Shown piece by piece: positions 43,781-55,880 of a stretch of 64,000 nucleotides of DNA (position 1 is its first letter; each line of letters begins with the position of its first letter). Source of the DNA: Cristatella mucedo (lineage: Eukaryota; Bryozoa; Phylactolaemata; Cristatellidae); contig WPIO01000114.1 in the NCBI GenBank assembly GCA_009760855.2, forward strand, positions 437,001 to 501,000, read 5' to 3'. The notes beneath the pieces were generated by a model, which worked only from the letters and a program-made list of their open reading frames with translations, did no database searches and was not told the origin of the DNA. The position numbers and the translations under genes are program-made.

Positions 43781-45142
43781 GATAATAATAATATTATAAA
43801 TAATGCACTTGATAAAGCGCCCTCAGAGAACTCAATCTCTCTCTAGGTGCTTTACATTTGCTGCAAAGGGAAATGCAATTGAATGGTGAGTAAAATCATG
43901 CTTGATAAACAAACAAAAGGAATAACATGGTTAGGGGTGACATGCACAGGGTCAACATGCAAATGTTGTTAGTGGCAGCATGCACAGTCTCAGCACACGT
44001 AAGCACATCAAGGACGACTCACAGGGACCCACAAAATGCTGTCCTAAATAGGTGTGTTTTTAATTCTTTTTAAATGTGATTAGGTCAGGGGATGTTCTGA
44101 CGCAGGTCGGAAGGCAGTTCCAGGCTTTGGGAGCATACGAACGAAATGCACGGTCTCCAAAGAATTTGAGGTTTGTACGGGGTGTTTGTAGACTGTCGGA
44201 TTCCGAAAAGCGGGTGGTCGGATGCTTGTCCTGTTTTGGGAGTATGTCGGAGAGATAGGCTGGAGCCATAGAATGAAGGGACCTAAAAGTGAGCGACAAA
44301 ACCTTGAAGTCAATCCGTTGCTTGACTGGTAGCCAGTGCAGGTCGGCGAGAAGTGGAGTCATGTGGCAACTGCAACGCTCACGACAGACAAGCCTAGCTG
44401 CAAAGTTTTGCTCCAGCTGCAATCGCCTGATCGCACATGCTGGTAGGCCAGTAAGCAGTGAGTTGCAGAAGTCGAGACGGGATGTCACGAATGCATTGAT
44501 CAACTTAGATGTGGTAACCTTATCTAAACAAGCCCGAATTTTAGCAATGTTATGAAGCTGTAAATAGGCAGAATTTGACTGTGGAGCCGATGTGGTCGTC
44601 TGACGAGAGGTCACTTTGGAATGTGGAACCTAGATTTCGTGCTGATTCAACTGGAGATATGCTGGCAGAGCCAATTTTGAGAGTCAGCCTTTCCCATTTC
44701 TGAATCACACTGGGTTTGCCCATAACTAGCAAGTTAGTTTAATCATTGTTCACTTTTAGAAAATTTTCTGTCATCTATGTGCCGATGTCATCACTACATG
44801 CAGCAAGTGAGTTTAGAGAATTTGAGGTGCTCGAAGGCTGGGTGGGATCAAAGCAAAGGTACAACTAAGTGTCATCCGCATAGAAGTGAAAGCATAGATT
44901 GTGCTGGGCAATCACATCAGCAAGAGGGAGGGTATAAACCGTGAAAAGAACCGGAACTAGCACGGATCCATGTGGTACGCCATATTACATAGGTACTTCA
45001 GATGATCCTTGTCCATTCACGTCAAAACTCCGGAGTCTCCCACTGAGATAGGACCTGAACCACTGCAGAGCAGTGCCATGATGCCCAGGCGAGATGAGAG
45101 GTTCTCAAGAAGAACTTTTCGATCGATGGTGTCAAAAGCTTT

Positions 45143-45321
45143 GTGAGCCGCGATGGCACACTAGGTAAGGCGGTTGCTTTCACGACCTCAGCCCGAGGTC
45201 GTGGGTTCGATTCCTGTGGTGGGCGATCCTTTATCGCTACTGCAAGTGGTGGTGATAGCTGTAAAGGCTCTTCTGTCGCTATGCAAAAAGAGGCTGTTTA
45301 ATCAGCTAGGATTTATATATT
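45143..45321 (+). mobile_element. SINE-A, best copy, nested in LINE-A
   Basis: Head GTGAGCCGCGATGGCACACT with A-box-like ACTAGGTAAGG, and B box GGTCGTGGGTTCGATTCC. The body can fold as a hairpin (CCTTTATCGC..GATAGCTGTAAAGG), and the tail is GAGGCTGTTTAATCAGCTAG. AAGCT flanks both ends (45136, 45323), an apparent target duplication within LINE-A. Confidence 0.92.
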
Positions 45322-45453
45322 TAAGCTGCCAAAAGATCGAGCAAAACATGCAGAGGCACTCTACCCATGTCTGCATTCCTAAGTAGGCCGTTGTATACCC
45401 CAAGTAATGCTGACTCTGTGTAGTGATTAGCTCTAAAGCCAGACTGGAACTAA

Positions 45454-46005
45454 CTAGCAAGGTGGGAGGTTTCGATGTATGAGTTCAGCTGGTCCGCCAC
45501 CACCCATTCCTGTGTCTTTGATAGGAATGGTAGAAGGGAGAGTGGCACGGTAGTTGCTTAAGTTCTCTTGGTCTAGTGTCGATTTCTTGAGAAGTGGCCT
45601 GAATACAGCTTTTTTGAAAGGTGTTGGGACATCACCTGAGGGTAATGACATATTAATGATGTTAGTTATGCATGGCAGCAGCGGATCAATGCAACGTAGG
45701 AGCAGGACAGTGGGAATAGGGTCCAGAGGACTTGTATTCTTTGATTGAGATACGAACTTCAGGACTATATCACTAGTGACCTGCTTAAATGTAGACATTG
45801 AGGAGCCACCAGAAACCGTGTAACAGCATTCTAGTGGGGAGGGTGTCATCGCAGGGATGGATTCCCTGACACTTTCTATCTTCTGCACAAAAAATCGAGA
45901 GAAGCGATTGGCTAGATCATCACAAGGATCATCAGGTAAGGAGCTAACTTGGGAGCGGTTGAGGAGATGGTTTATCGTCGACATCAGCATTTTTGGATTG
46001 TGCAT
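45454..46005 (-). pseudogene. LINE-A RT N-terminal and pre-RT region
   Basis: 183 codons: NPKMLMSTINHLLNRSQVSS, DDLANRFSRFFVQKIESVRE, SPLDPIPTVLLLRCIDPLLP and FRPLLKKSTLDQENLSNYRA. This is the standard order upstream of the RT fingers. The frame is lost downstream. Confidence 0.85.
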
Positions 46006-46175
46006 CTGTGATTCAACGATGTTTCTATAGAAGCTAAACTTGGCCTTTGCTAGGATGGATTGGTACGACCTACAGTAGTCTTCATATGCCTGTCAATGGA
46101 CAGTCAGTCCAGATCTATTGTACGCTTTTTCAAGCTTTCGCTTTGTAGACCTGGCTAGTCGGTAAGGAACTAGCA

Positions 46176-47789
46176 AGCAAGGGATGATAACAATTTTAAT
46201 AATTAAATAGCAATGTCGTAAAATATAAGCATAGAGTATAAGAAAAGAAAATTACAAACGGCTCCCGTTCGTACTTCTGTGCCCCGGATATATTCAGGGT
46301 CGTCACAGGTTGATTGAAGCATTATGTTTAATGAAAGTAAGATTGCTACTCATAGTGCTAAAATGTCCTTGAACTGTCATCGGAAAAATAACAATTCTTC
46401 TCGGCCCGAGTTGACACTTGCGTGAAGCGAGGTTGCATTTGCAACACAGTCCGTGAAATGGCATGCATACCTAACATAGTCCTAACAAAAATTAAGAGTT
46501 TCGGCTAAACAAAGGCTATAGAAGTTTGCATTCCAATATAGGAAGAAGGCTAACGATAAACGGAAACGTCGGGTTTATAAGATCTCGAACCCGATTTAGC
46601 AAATCCTATGGCCGCATTAATTACAGGTTCTAGAAAACAGAATAAAGAAATTGGAGCTACAGGAAACGATTAATGGAGAACCTCTACAGATGTCGATTAT
46701 CAAGGTGGTCAGTTGCTCACTCAAGGGTGCACCTACACGACGATACCGTGCAGTTAAATGACTTTTCTTTTGCCGAGTAAGTCTTTGTTTTCTTCTGTTA
46801 ATATTTCTTTTTAAAGTGAGTTCAGTGTATGTAAGTAGCATCAAGTTATGGATCCAGTGTGTGCAACAAGCCAATAGTCCTGCCTATCAACCATCGGCCG
46901 TCGGTGCTTGCTCCAGTGTTTTGACATGCTTGCATAAGAAAGCAGTTTGGTTGCAATTACCTGCAAGTTATGTATTCTCAGGCACTATTCTAAAGAGGCC
47001 GGATTAAGATTACGTTCAATGAGGGTGCTACGTGGTAATTCCCTATATCATGCATTCAAATGAATCGATGTATATCTTTACTATCGATGTGCATAGCGAT
47101 TCTATGAACGGTACGTTTAAAGGCCTTCTTGGCGCTAATTGTGGTAGCAGCTCACTCGCCGCTCCCCAGTATGATGAGAGAAGTCAACCGTTCCGTCCGT
47201 GTACAGCGTCATGAGCTTCCTTTCAATTGAAAATTTACTTCAAAGGATGCACCAAGTTTAGCTCAAGCTTGAACGCCGCTTTAAGAAATCTCGGTCTGAT
47301 GACTATCTAGCCATTTTGAAAGACTTCTTCCGACTACATCCAGAAGCGTAGAGAAGCCAAGATTCTTTTCCACTCTCAAACTGAAGTCCTGCCAGTCACA
47401 CCACAACAAATTTATAAGATAGCTAATAATTTCTTTGCGAAATCGGAGAAGTTTCACTCCAATATAATAACGACTCAACCGACAAGCTTTTTTCACTAAG
47501 GAAACTGCCCAGATTCAGACTTCCATAAAGCGTCCTCCGACTAAAGTCATTATTGACATCTAAACCTGCAACCTTGCTCAGGAGATTTTCTGAGGTTTCT
47601 GCATATGATGGAATCTTAATGAAATCTATCCCGAAGAGCTCATATTCCGAAGACTCTGTGCCTTGTCCTCCACGGTTTCCACTGGAAGACAAGCTTAGCC
47701 TAGCCGTAAGGGAGACTTTGAACCCTTCTGTGGATAACGGATTTGACGTCAAATCATTCTAACGAGCCATCGTTCAATGGATGCTTAAA
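46176..47789. other. Unassigned A+T-rich stretch
   Basis: Overlapping ORFs near 47423-47762 on both strands are short and unrecognised. Confidence 0.4.
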
Positions 47790-48860
47790 AAGCCTGGATT
47801 ATATGTAAAAATCCTAGTAAAATATTGACCAGTTTTCTTTGTAATGTTTTGTCCATGATTCTAGAAAACCTATCGCTGAAAAGCTTTTAACATGCATTAA
47901 ACAGAATCCATTGCCAGAAAAATTTCAGTAAGAATTCAAATGACATTACTCTATTAAAACTCCTCTCCTCCACGTAATAAAAGGCATGATATACAGAAAA
48001 GATTTCGGAAAAATCGCAGCCCCAGACCTGAAAAATGTATCAAATATATTCGACATCACTAATCATGATCCTACTTAAACTATTGAGAACGCTCCGAAGG
48101 TGTCCATTCTCGGTCCTAGGCTGTTCTTTTTTAACGGGACCTCTAGGATGATTTATACTACTGGAACCGTCCATCACTTTTATGCGCAAAATGCTCAACT
48201 GCATTTGTCATTTGAACTATAGGAATCTACGGCATTGAATGATAAGCTAAGTGCTTGCCTTTCTAAAATTTGGTCACGGATGTAAAAGAAAATATAATTC
48301 ATTTGTATAGTGCCCCAAGAGAACTTAATCTTTATTCAGGCAGCTCAATTTACTTAATCAATGACAATAAAATGAAACTTCAGCTAAAACGACAGCCCGA
48401 TAATATAGCTGGTCTAACAGACTTACCTCTTCTCGTCACTAATGCTGTCGTGCGACCATTAACGTGTACCCGGTATTTTATTATCATTTTTGACAGTTGC
48501 AACAATTTTGAAAGATTTATTAAGAAGAATGACTTAACAGACAACAAAAACGTCTGATCGCTATCTAAGCTTCGTGGACTGCCTACTGCCGTTGCTTGAA
48601 AAGAGTTTATCTAGCTGCCTGGTTTTGCCTCGGCTAGATTATTGAATTAAATTTTAGCTGGAATTTTGAAAAAAGGCACTAGGCTACTAAAGATGATGAT
48701 GGATAGGGCTGAAATGCTAGGTAAAAAATCTGAGCGATGTTACCTTGATTTTTCTTTAATGAAAGAGCTACAATAGCTTCCGATTGATCAATTATTGCAT
48801 AATAAAGTTTTTAAGCTGACCTAAGCTCGCTCACCATGCCTAGGCTGTTTCAAGCCCAGC
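47790..48860 (+). mobile_element. Old LINE remnant (LINE-D-like), plus strand
   Basis: In shifting frames the plus strand shows SMILENLSLKSF, ILGPRLFFFNGT style sequence and HHFYAQNAQLHLSFEL, a decayed YADDTQLYLSF. Near 48630-48840, LPRLDY, RAEMLGKKSERCY and QLPIDQLLHNKVFKLT style segments equal the RT C-terminus. Many stops and frameshifts; an ancient insertion. Confidence 0.55.
48285..48350 (-). mobile_element. SINE-B-type tail
   Basis: ATAATTCATTTGTATAGTGC, CCCAAGAGAACTTAATC and TTTATTCAGGC are the reverse complement of the SINE-B 3' hairpin rather than LINE-A. Confidence 0.55.
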
Positions 48861-48899
48861 TGAACTACTCGAAAACTCTCAGTACTATCGTGTACTGTG

Positions 48900-49280
48900 A
48901 CAATGATAATAATTATCTCACAGTTGATATAGCACCGTCAGAGAACTCAATCTGTTTTATGGGCACGTTACATGTGCTACAAAGGAAGGACGATCGAATG
49001 GGTTAACGGCAGCATGCTCGTTGATAAAAAGCATAACATTGTTAGTTGTGAAATGCACAGGGTCAGCATGCAAATCCGGTTATCGGTAAGAAGTGCACTG
49101 TCAGCACGCATAAGTAAATCAAGGAGGAGACAAAGGAATCTACTAAACGCTATGATGAAGAGATGTGAGTTTAGTTTTTTTAAGTGCGATCAATTAAGGA
49201 CAAGTGAGTTGAGAGAATTTGAGATGCTCGAAGACTGGGAGGAGTCAAAGCAAAGGTACACTTAGTTTTTCCATAGCTAG
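48900..49280 (-). mobile_element. LINE-A, rearranged
   Basis: Tail hairpin (TATAGCACCGTCAGAGAACT), 3' UTR with GGGTCAGCATGCAAATC, then a jump from AAGTGCGATCAATTAAGG to GAGAGAATTTGAGATGCTCG further upstream in the element, and a short CCATAGCTAGTAAGTTAGTA piece. Confidence 0.75.
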
Positions 49281-49420
49281 TAAGTTAGTATTATTGCATG
49301 GAATCAGGTCTGTCGGCTTAATAATCCGTTGCATTAGCTGTTTGGCGTGATACCTAGAAAACTCTACTGCTTCGCAAGCACTTAATCATTTTTATTTTTT
49401 GGAGTTCATGACGGACATAT

Positions 49421-49472
49421 ATTAAATTATATTAATTTAATATATGTTAAATTATATTAATTTAATATATAA
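49421..49472. repeat. AT-rich palindromic tandem repeat
   Basis: TTAAATTATATTAATTTAAT occurs twice, 23 bases apart, and each unit is itself nearly palindromic. Confidence 0.85.
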
Positions 49473-49499
49473 AATTGCAAGCCCTATTTTTATTTACTA

Positions 49500-50366
49500 T
49501 CTTGGCATTCACATTCAGTCAAGAAATGGCAGTTGGTCAACCGATGTGAATGTTAATCTCGATGAATGACTTCGGCTCTACAAATATTTTTGACGTCAGA
49601 ACAGTGGGTGCCCCGGAAAGCCATGGTTAAAATTCACCAGCTTCACGACTTAAAGAAATGCGAACTACATTGGCAGATATCAGAGCTACACAAATTCGTG
49701 GTTGACCAGGTATGGCTCAGGCGGCTGTGATCTCTGCTGGCCACGTCCTGTCTTCGGGCTGGGAGGAGCGAATGGGCTCTACAGGATGGTCTTGAGGATG
49801 GGTGATGCTATCCTGAGTTAGCATCTTGCTGAGTGGACACACTCATTTTTGGTCACCTTCCGGGCTTTGCTGGATTTTCTTTTACTATAATTCAGCTACG
49901 GGACCTGATGATTACTGTCTGACTTATGAACTAGCTACTGTATCAGGCAAGCGCCTGACTTCAGTTGCCCTCTAGGAGCAACGGCCTTCCGGTCGATGGG
50001 TCCTAGCACTGTGCATGAGCAGCTGTTTGCCTGTTAGTGAGTCGGCCGGTTAGCAAAGTAATCCATAACATCAGCCGTTAAATGCAGGCTATTGTTTGTG
50101 CTTTTCTACTAAGGTTTTGTTGCTAGCTCTGCATGCAGAATATCGATCGCTGAGTTTTTCTCGTCGGCGTGTTGCTAGCTAAGGTGGTTTTGCACATTGC
50201 GCACTTTGTGCCTCTACCGGAACCAGTCGCGAACTCATAACTCTTTCCAATAGTCACCGTTGATGGAAATTGAGGTATCTGACTAGTCAAGGACTACGTT
50301 CACAATGAAGCCATACAGGTAAAAGACTGCCGCTTGAACCAGAGAAAGTTTCTTTCTTTATCTTAA
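49500..50366. other. Unassigned stretch
   Basis: No coding or repeat signal recognised. Confidence 0.45.
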
Positions 50367-50872
50367 TAATATATTGCACTTGATAAAGCGCCCTCAGAGA
50401 ACTTAATCTCTTTCTAGCTGCTTTACATTTGCTGCAAAGTGATACGCAATAGAATAGTAAGTAAAATCATGCTTGAAAAACAAACAAAATGAATAACATG
50501 GTTAGGGGTTACATGCACTGGGTCAGCATGCAAATGTGGTTAGTGGCAGCATGAACAGTGTCAGCACGCATAAGCACATCGAGGACGAATCACAAGGACC
50601 CACTAAATGCTGTCCTAAATAGGTATGTTTTTAAGTTTCTTTTAAATGTGGTCAGGTCAGGGGATGTTCTGATGCAGGTCGGGAGGGAGTTCCAGGCTGT
50701 GGGAGCATACGAGCTAAATGCACGGTCTCCAAAGGATTTAAGGTTTGTACGAGGTATTTCTAGACTGTTGGATTCCGAAAAGCGAGTGGTACGATGCTTT
50801 GCCTGATGGGGTAGTATCTCTGAAAGATAGGCTGGAGCCATAGAATGAAGAGACCTAAAAGTGAGCGACATC
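50367..50872 (-). mobile_element. LINE-A, young copy
   Basis: Hairpin, 3' UTR and the last 93 ORF codons open (50590-50871, PAYLSEILPHQAKHRTTRF to FRTAFSGSL). It shares private variants CATGAACAGTGTCAGC and CGAGGACGAATCACAAGG with 53773-54075. Confidence 0.92.
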
Positions 50873-51867
50873 TTGCCTCTGGCTTCCTTACTTGCGAGTG
50901 ATTGTCAGTGCATTACAGTTGGGGGCTCATTAATGGTCGGCCCTAACTGTTTTCTTAGGTGCTTTTGTTTTATTGTTTAATCAGGGACGGCCGCTTGCAA
51001 CTAAAAGTTGGTTATTAATTCACACAACTAGCTGTGAAGAGCTTCGTTAAGGACGATATCTCTCAGGGCCCAATGCAGCTGAAGGAATTTTAATATAATT
51101 TTAATCAAGCTACGAGAAAACTTTAAGCAAGGAATTGCCACAGAAAATAGCACCATCGACAAATTTACCGAATAATCGCCCATCAGTGTAAGTTTCCTCT
51201 TGCAGGTTACAGACCGTACTGCCACAGACCATTGAGCAGTCTAATATTGGTGTGTAGGACTAATTGCATTATGGCATAGATGACTAACATACATCGTATA
51301 ACTTTGGACTTTTAAGGCTGCATAATGTATCAAAAAGCTGCATTTGTATGGAAGGAAGAGATTATGTAAATATAAGGCGAAGTCGTAGGAACCCACAGGT
51401 TTCAATTTAGATGTGACTGGGCTAATCTTATGGGTGCTCAGCACAGCCCTTTTTGACTGCACTCTTTTTTCACATCTAGCAGGTCTGGGTACAGGTAATT
51501 AGCATGTAGCCCGAGCCAGATACCGTCTGAGCTCTGTGCTAGATACTTTTAAGAAAATGATGTAATATGATCTAATGCTACTAAAATAAAAAGTTGTCCA
51601 GATATTCTGCTAAACTTAAAGGATGTATGGATAAAATAGTTCAAAAAATTTGAGATTCATTCCACCATAAACTTGACGCTTAAAATTCTGGCAGAAACTG
51701 AATAAATGGTTTCAAACTTTGTTATTAGGTCTCAATTGACGCCCACGCCTAAGTTTGTAAGGAACCTGCTGTTTTCTAGGTGGATGAACTAACACCCAGC
51801 GAAAAAACCTCGGCACGTACGACCCCACTACAGCGATACAAGCTTTTATCTCATTTCACAGCCTAAT
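50873..51867. other. Unassigned A+T-rich stretch
   Basis: No feature recognised. Confidence 0.45.
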
Positions 51868-52010
51868 TTGTATAGCGGCAGAAGAGCCTCACCATCTATG
51901 ACCAACGCTTGTAGTTATCAGTGGAGGATCGCAAAACTGCAGGGTTAAAAACCACGACTCCGGTCGTGACGATCGACTACCTTACCACATGGGTTATAAC
52001 GGCTCAGTAA
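51868..52010 (-). mobile_element. SINE-A, diverged
   Basis: Reverse complement shows GTGGTAAGGTAGTCGATCG, a CCGGAGTCGTGGTTTTTAAC B-box relic and GGCTCTTCTGCCGCTATAC. Confidence 0.65.
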
Positions 52011-52249
52011 ACGATCGCAAGGAAGCAACTTGGCGCTTGCAGACAAAATAGCATAGCTCACTCTGTGAAGCTGTAAAGCAAACCTTCCTTACCAACGCAG
52101 ATTGAAAATACACTCCGCAGTAGCAGTAGGGTTAAGAGCTTGACCACTGTGAAGGAAAAGCTGATGTTTCTCATTTTCAGCTTCGTCGTGTAGAGAAAGA
52201 GTGCTCGAGGGTCGTGGTTAAATAGTAACGACCAACTGAGCTCCTACTT

Positions 52250-53040
52250 TGCAGCTTATCCAATGGGTTTTCACAGTGAATGCGGACAACAGTTTCTGCT
52301 CAGAAGTGGTTTCAGGAATCGATAGATACCGGCGATCGATATTACCTTATCACAGCCGGGTAAAGTAATTGACTATTCATGAGACCTAATTGGCCGACGT
52401 TACTTGTAACAGTAACTTAGCATCGACTAAGCTGCCATTGTTGCTATTGCTGACTGGGTCGTAATGGCTCGTGATACGAGTAATGGTGTATTTCCGATCC
52501 CATTTAAGGATCCGAGCAGCGTCATTGCCAGCAGTTGTCTTTCATCTACCAATTGACCGGCTCGTCTATTTTAGGTTGCACAAACTAGGTCCACAATTGG
52601 CTCCAAAGGGTGCTGTCGGCTAGCTTATCATAAACTAATAGATACCTCGCAACAGCTTTAACGTACAAGGTTAAGGTACATCCAAAATTACTCTCGGGTA
52701 CCACGGTTTTAGGTTGCAGGTTTTCCCTGAATCACTCCCTCTAGGAGCTCCATAAACTTAAATACTAATCAGGTAATACGAAAAACAGTTTTCTACCGGG
52801 CGCTGAAAGCCTAAGCCTCAGCAATGGCAGTTACGGTAGCCGAGGGACTCATAACTATAATTTGAAATGCAGGCTGTAGACATAATCTAAATTAAGTCGT
52901 GCTTGGACAATAGGATAGGACGGCCGTAAATAACTTGTGGTATTCGCAGGCACGTGAAATGAGCATGCAAAAAGAACTTACAAAAGTGTTCTCACAGACT
53001 GCTGTCCGCTGAGCAGAATGGCTTCATTCAAAACAGATGT
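52250..53040. repeat. Diverged segmental duplication, copy 1
   Basis: Matches 58790-60545 in order. Examples: AACAGTTTCTGCTCAGAAG versus AACATTTTCTGCTAAGAAG; GGGTGCTGTCGGCTAGCTT versus GGCACCGTCGGCTAACTGA; CTCACAGACTGCTGTCCGCT versus CTCACAGACTTCAATCCGCT. No coding content recognised. Confidence 0.6.
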
Positions 53041-53329
53041 TCTATCACGCGAGAAGTTCCTTTGATTCATTATCGCAATTTTTGGACGTCTTTGATCCTG
53101 TACCTGTGAGGCAAGTGCTTGGTTTAGGAGTAGCTATGTAACACATATAATATATACTATGTAACGCTTTATTGGCACCTCGGTGATACATTTTATTTGT
53201 CAGCTGCAATGCTTTTGGTGTATTTATAAAAATTTCCTTGCTCCACACTAACTTTGGTTGCTTGAAAAGATAACTATTACCTCAAAATTAGGCGGTTTTT
53301 GATCCGAAAAGTTCAATGCATACTCTGGA

Positions 53330-53745
53330 GTATTGTCTACGAATCACTCAAGGCCTAGCCGCCTTTGCTATGCATTCGGTAGCCAATGGACTTGATCGCA
53401 CAAAACAAGGAGAAAGTTAAAGCATTTCACTCAGTCATAGAAGCAGTTAACGAACCGAGAGAACAGCATGTCGGTGCATAAGAACTGTGGAAGTGAGTTC
53501 AACAGGTTATGACCGACAGAGCAAACCCATCATTCATTAGGCCAGCAGTCTTAGGACGGAGGAACGGAAACGCGAATATTTTGTACATAGAGGACCGGAT
53601 GGCGTGAGGAGGCTGACAGTGGTGCAGCAATTTAGCAAGATATGAAGGAGCCGAGCTGTGGTGGGCCTTAATGGTCAGCGTAAGATTTTTAGCTATGATC
53701 ATTTGATCAAGCAGAAGCCACGAAGCCCATTCCATCGGAATTTAA
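53330..53745 (-). mobile_element. LINE-B, 3' fragment
   Basis: Minus strand 53499-53735 encodes MEWASWLLLDQMIIAKNLTL, IKAHHSSAPSYLAKLLHHC, aligned with the LINE-B C-terminus at 22930-23220. 3' UTR pieces (TCGGTAGCCAATGGACTTGA) follow to 53330. The tail is missing. Confidence 0.75.
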
Positions 53746-53760
53746 ATAATCTAGGAGAAC

Positions 53761-54590
53761 AATAATAATAATAATAATATTGCACTTGATAAAGCGCCCT
53801 CAGAGAACTTAATCTCTTTCTAGGCGCTTTACATTTGCTGCAAAGTGATACGCAATAGAATAGTAAGTAAAATCATGCTTGAAAAACAAACAAAATGAAT
53901 AACATGGTTAGGGGTTACATGCACTGGGTCAGCATGCAAATGTGGTTAGTGGCAGCATGAACAGTGTCAGCACGCATAAGCACATCGAGGACGAATCACA
54001 AGGACCCACTAAATGCTGTCCTAAATAGGTATGTTTTTAAGTTTCTTTTAAATGTGGTCAGGTCGGGGGATGTTCTGAGGGATCAAAGCAAAGGTACAAC
54101 TGAGTGTCATCCGCATAGAAGTGAAAGCCTAGATTGTGCTTGGCAATGGAGTAACATCACGCGAGAGGGAGAGTTTTATAAACGCCTGTGAAATGCTGGA
54201 CCGGACCTATCACAGAGCCCTGAGATACACCATATGTTAGAGGTACTTCAGATGATCTTTGTCCATTCACAAGGGACCTGAACCACTGCAGTTTTAGCAG
54301 TGCTGCCATCCATGATCGGATGTCATGCATGCCAAGGCGAGATGAGGTGAGGCGCTCTAGAAGTACTTTGTGATCGATGGTATCAAAAGCTGCCGAAAGA
54401 TCGAGCAAAACAAGAAGAGACACTCTACCCATGTCTGCATTCCTAAGTAGGTCGTTGTATACCCGAAGCAATGCTGACTCTGTGGAGTGATTAGCTCTAA
54501 AGCCAGACTGGAACTTACTAGCAAGGTGTGAGGTTTTGATATACGAGTTCAGCTGGTCTGCCACGACCCGAAGAATAATCGAGTGGAAAA
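53761..54590 (-). mobile_element. LINE-A, internally deleted and patched
   Basis: AAT tail, hairpin and 3' UTR as at 50367. At about 54079 the sequence jumps (GATGTTCTGA|GGGATCAAAG) past the ORF C-terminus to the YADD area and continues into the RT fingers. 54157-54618 encodes GFRANHSTESALLRVYNDLL, LLDLSAAFDTIDHKVL and GVSQGSVIGPV. About 40 bp at 54291-54330 is a misplaced piece encoding HDIRSWMAA. Confidence 0.88.
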
Positions 54591-54639
54591 ACAAAAGAGC
54601 TAAAGCATTTTCTAGCAACCATGATTGCGAGTCATTAAG

Positions 54640-55880
54640 AATTTTAGCTAGCAGTTAGACTTGATGGCTGGCTGTTGAGGCTGTATTCTTTGTGTAACTC
54701 TCAGAAGTCAGGCAGCTGTCAAAGACCACAGCTAAATTCCTAGCACACAGTGACAGTCGTAGAAAAACATCGCCGAATGGATGCACAGTATTCTAGTCCA
54801 GCTATGCACCCAGGGCCGCTTTTACGATTAAGCAGTTACTTTAAACCGTCGTTCGGTTAAGGGAATTTGCCGAAATTCAGGATTGAATGTCCGGAAGACA
54901 ATCATTCAGTTTAAATGAAGCCTCGCCAGATTCCGATGGCATACAGATGCTGCTAGGTATCATCAGCATTCAACTAGCAGCCGATTCCTAGCCCATTCAC
55001 TTCTCACAGAGGCTCAGTTAAACTTAGAACAGCAAAGGACCTAGGACAGGCCGTTAATAATAATAATAATAATAATAATGCACTTGATAAAGCGCCTTCG
55101 GAGAACTTAATCTCTTCTAGGCGCTTTACATTTGCTGCATAGAACTTTACTAGTGAATTATCTGGTTGGTGAGACCCTACTTCCCACACGGCATGGCTGA
55201 AAAAGACGAGACAACTACGACTTGAACCCGCCAGTGCCTCGTCTGTCAGACCGACCGGTGTTAGCAATCTTTCGATTAGGTCATCGTGATCGATAGTAAC
55301 AAAGGCGCTGATAGATCGAGCAGGGCTCGGCAGTGGCAGTCCCGTCACTGTTGTTGCATAAGATATCACTGGCTACCGATAGGAGAGCAGTTTTTATGGA
55401 GTGACTTCATTTGAATCCCGACTAGAAGTTTTCTGAAATAACGCTTTCTTTTCAACTTGAGCTACAAACCAGGATTTGAGACAGTATTTTCAAGAATTTT
55501 TGAAAAAAGGAAGAAGAATAGCTTTGAGATGGCTTTCTAGGACCTCTCAATATGATAAAGGCTGCTCAAGCGTCAGTCTAGTGATTGGCGATTAGAAGGA
55601 AGTTGTTAATGCCCGGTTTAGTACGGAAACATACAGCATTTAAGTTAAGATTAGGCAAAGTTTGTGTGCCAGTAAAGACCACAGAGGTGATGGCAGAGGA
55701 TTTCCAGGATCTAAGATCTGTTTAATATAACTTATTTAGATAGCTACCACATCCATGCAAGAACCTCGGCAAATCTCTTAAAATTGCGATTTCAACAGTT
55801 AATTTAGTCGGAGGTTCTGTATGCAGGTAAAACTATGTGAAATTTAATTAGTGAGACAGGCTGCAATTTTTTTAGCCGAG
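54640..55880 (-). mobile_element. LINE-C remnant interrupted by a LINE-A tail
   Basis: Minus strand: LNADDT (decayed YADDT) near 54980, then after the insertion PARSISAFVTIDHDDLIERL and VGLTDEALAG near 55330-55230. Further upstream sequence aligns with 4690-5000, for example TTTTTGAAAAAAGGAAGAAG. Heavily mutated. Confidence 0.65.
55051..55139 (-). mobile_element. LINE-A solo 3' tail nested in LINE-C
   Basis: (AAT)7, TGCACTTGATAAAGCGCC, TTCGGAGAACTTAATCTC and TAGGCGCTTTACATTTGC: only the hairpin, no ORF. Confidence 0.9.

Larger units (their letters stand above)
43782..46175 (-). mobile_element. Long LINE-A copy with nested SINE-A
   Basis: AAT tail, hairpin, 3' UTR of the GGGAAATGCAATTGAATGG subfamily and ORF C-terminus (44060-44614, 184 codons). 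The NLLVMG region lies at 44550-44732 and the VPQGS/YADD area near 44880-44990. After SINE-A the RT N-terminal and pre-RT part follows (45454-46005 open). Truncated near 46175, before the endonuclease. Confidence 0.9.

Noticed and set aside
45143-45321. tRNA gene
   Set aside because: A- and B-box matches exist but no acceptor or anticodon stems fold; it is a SINE head repeated at several loci.
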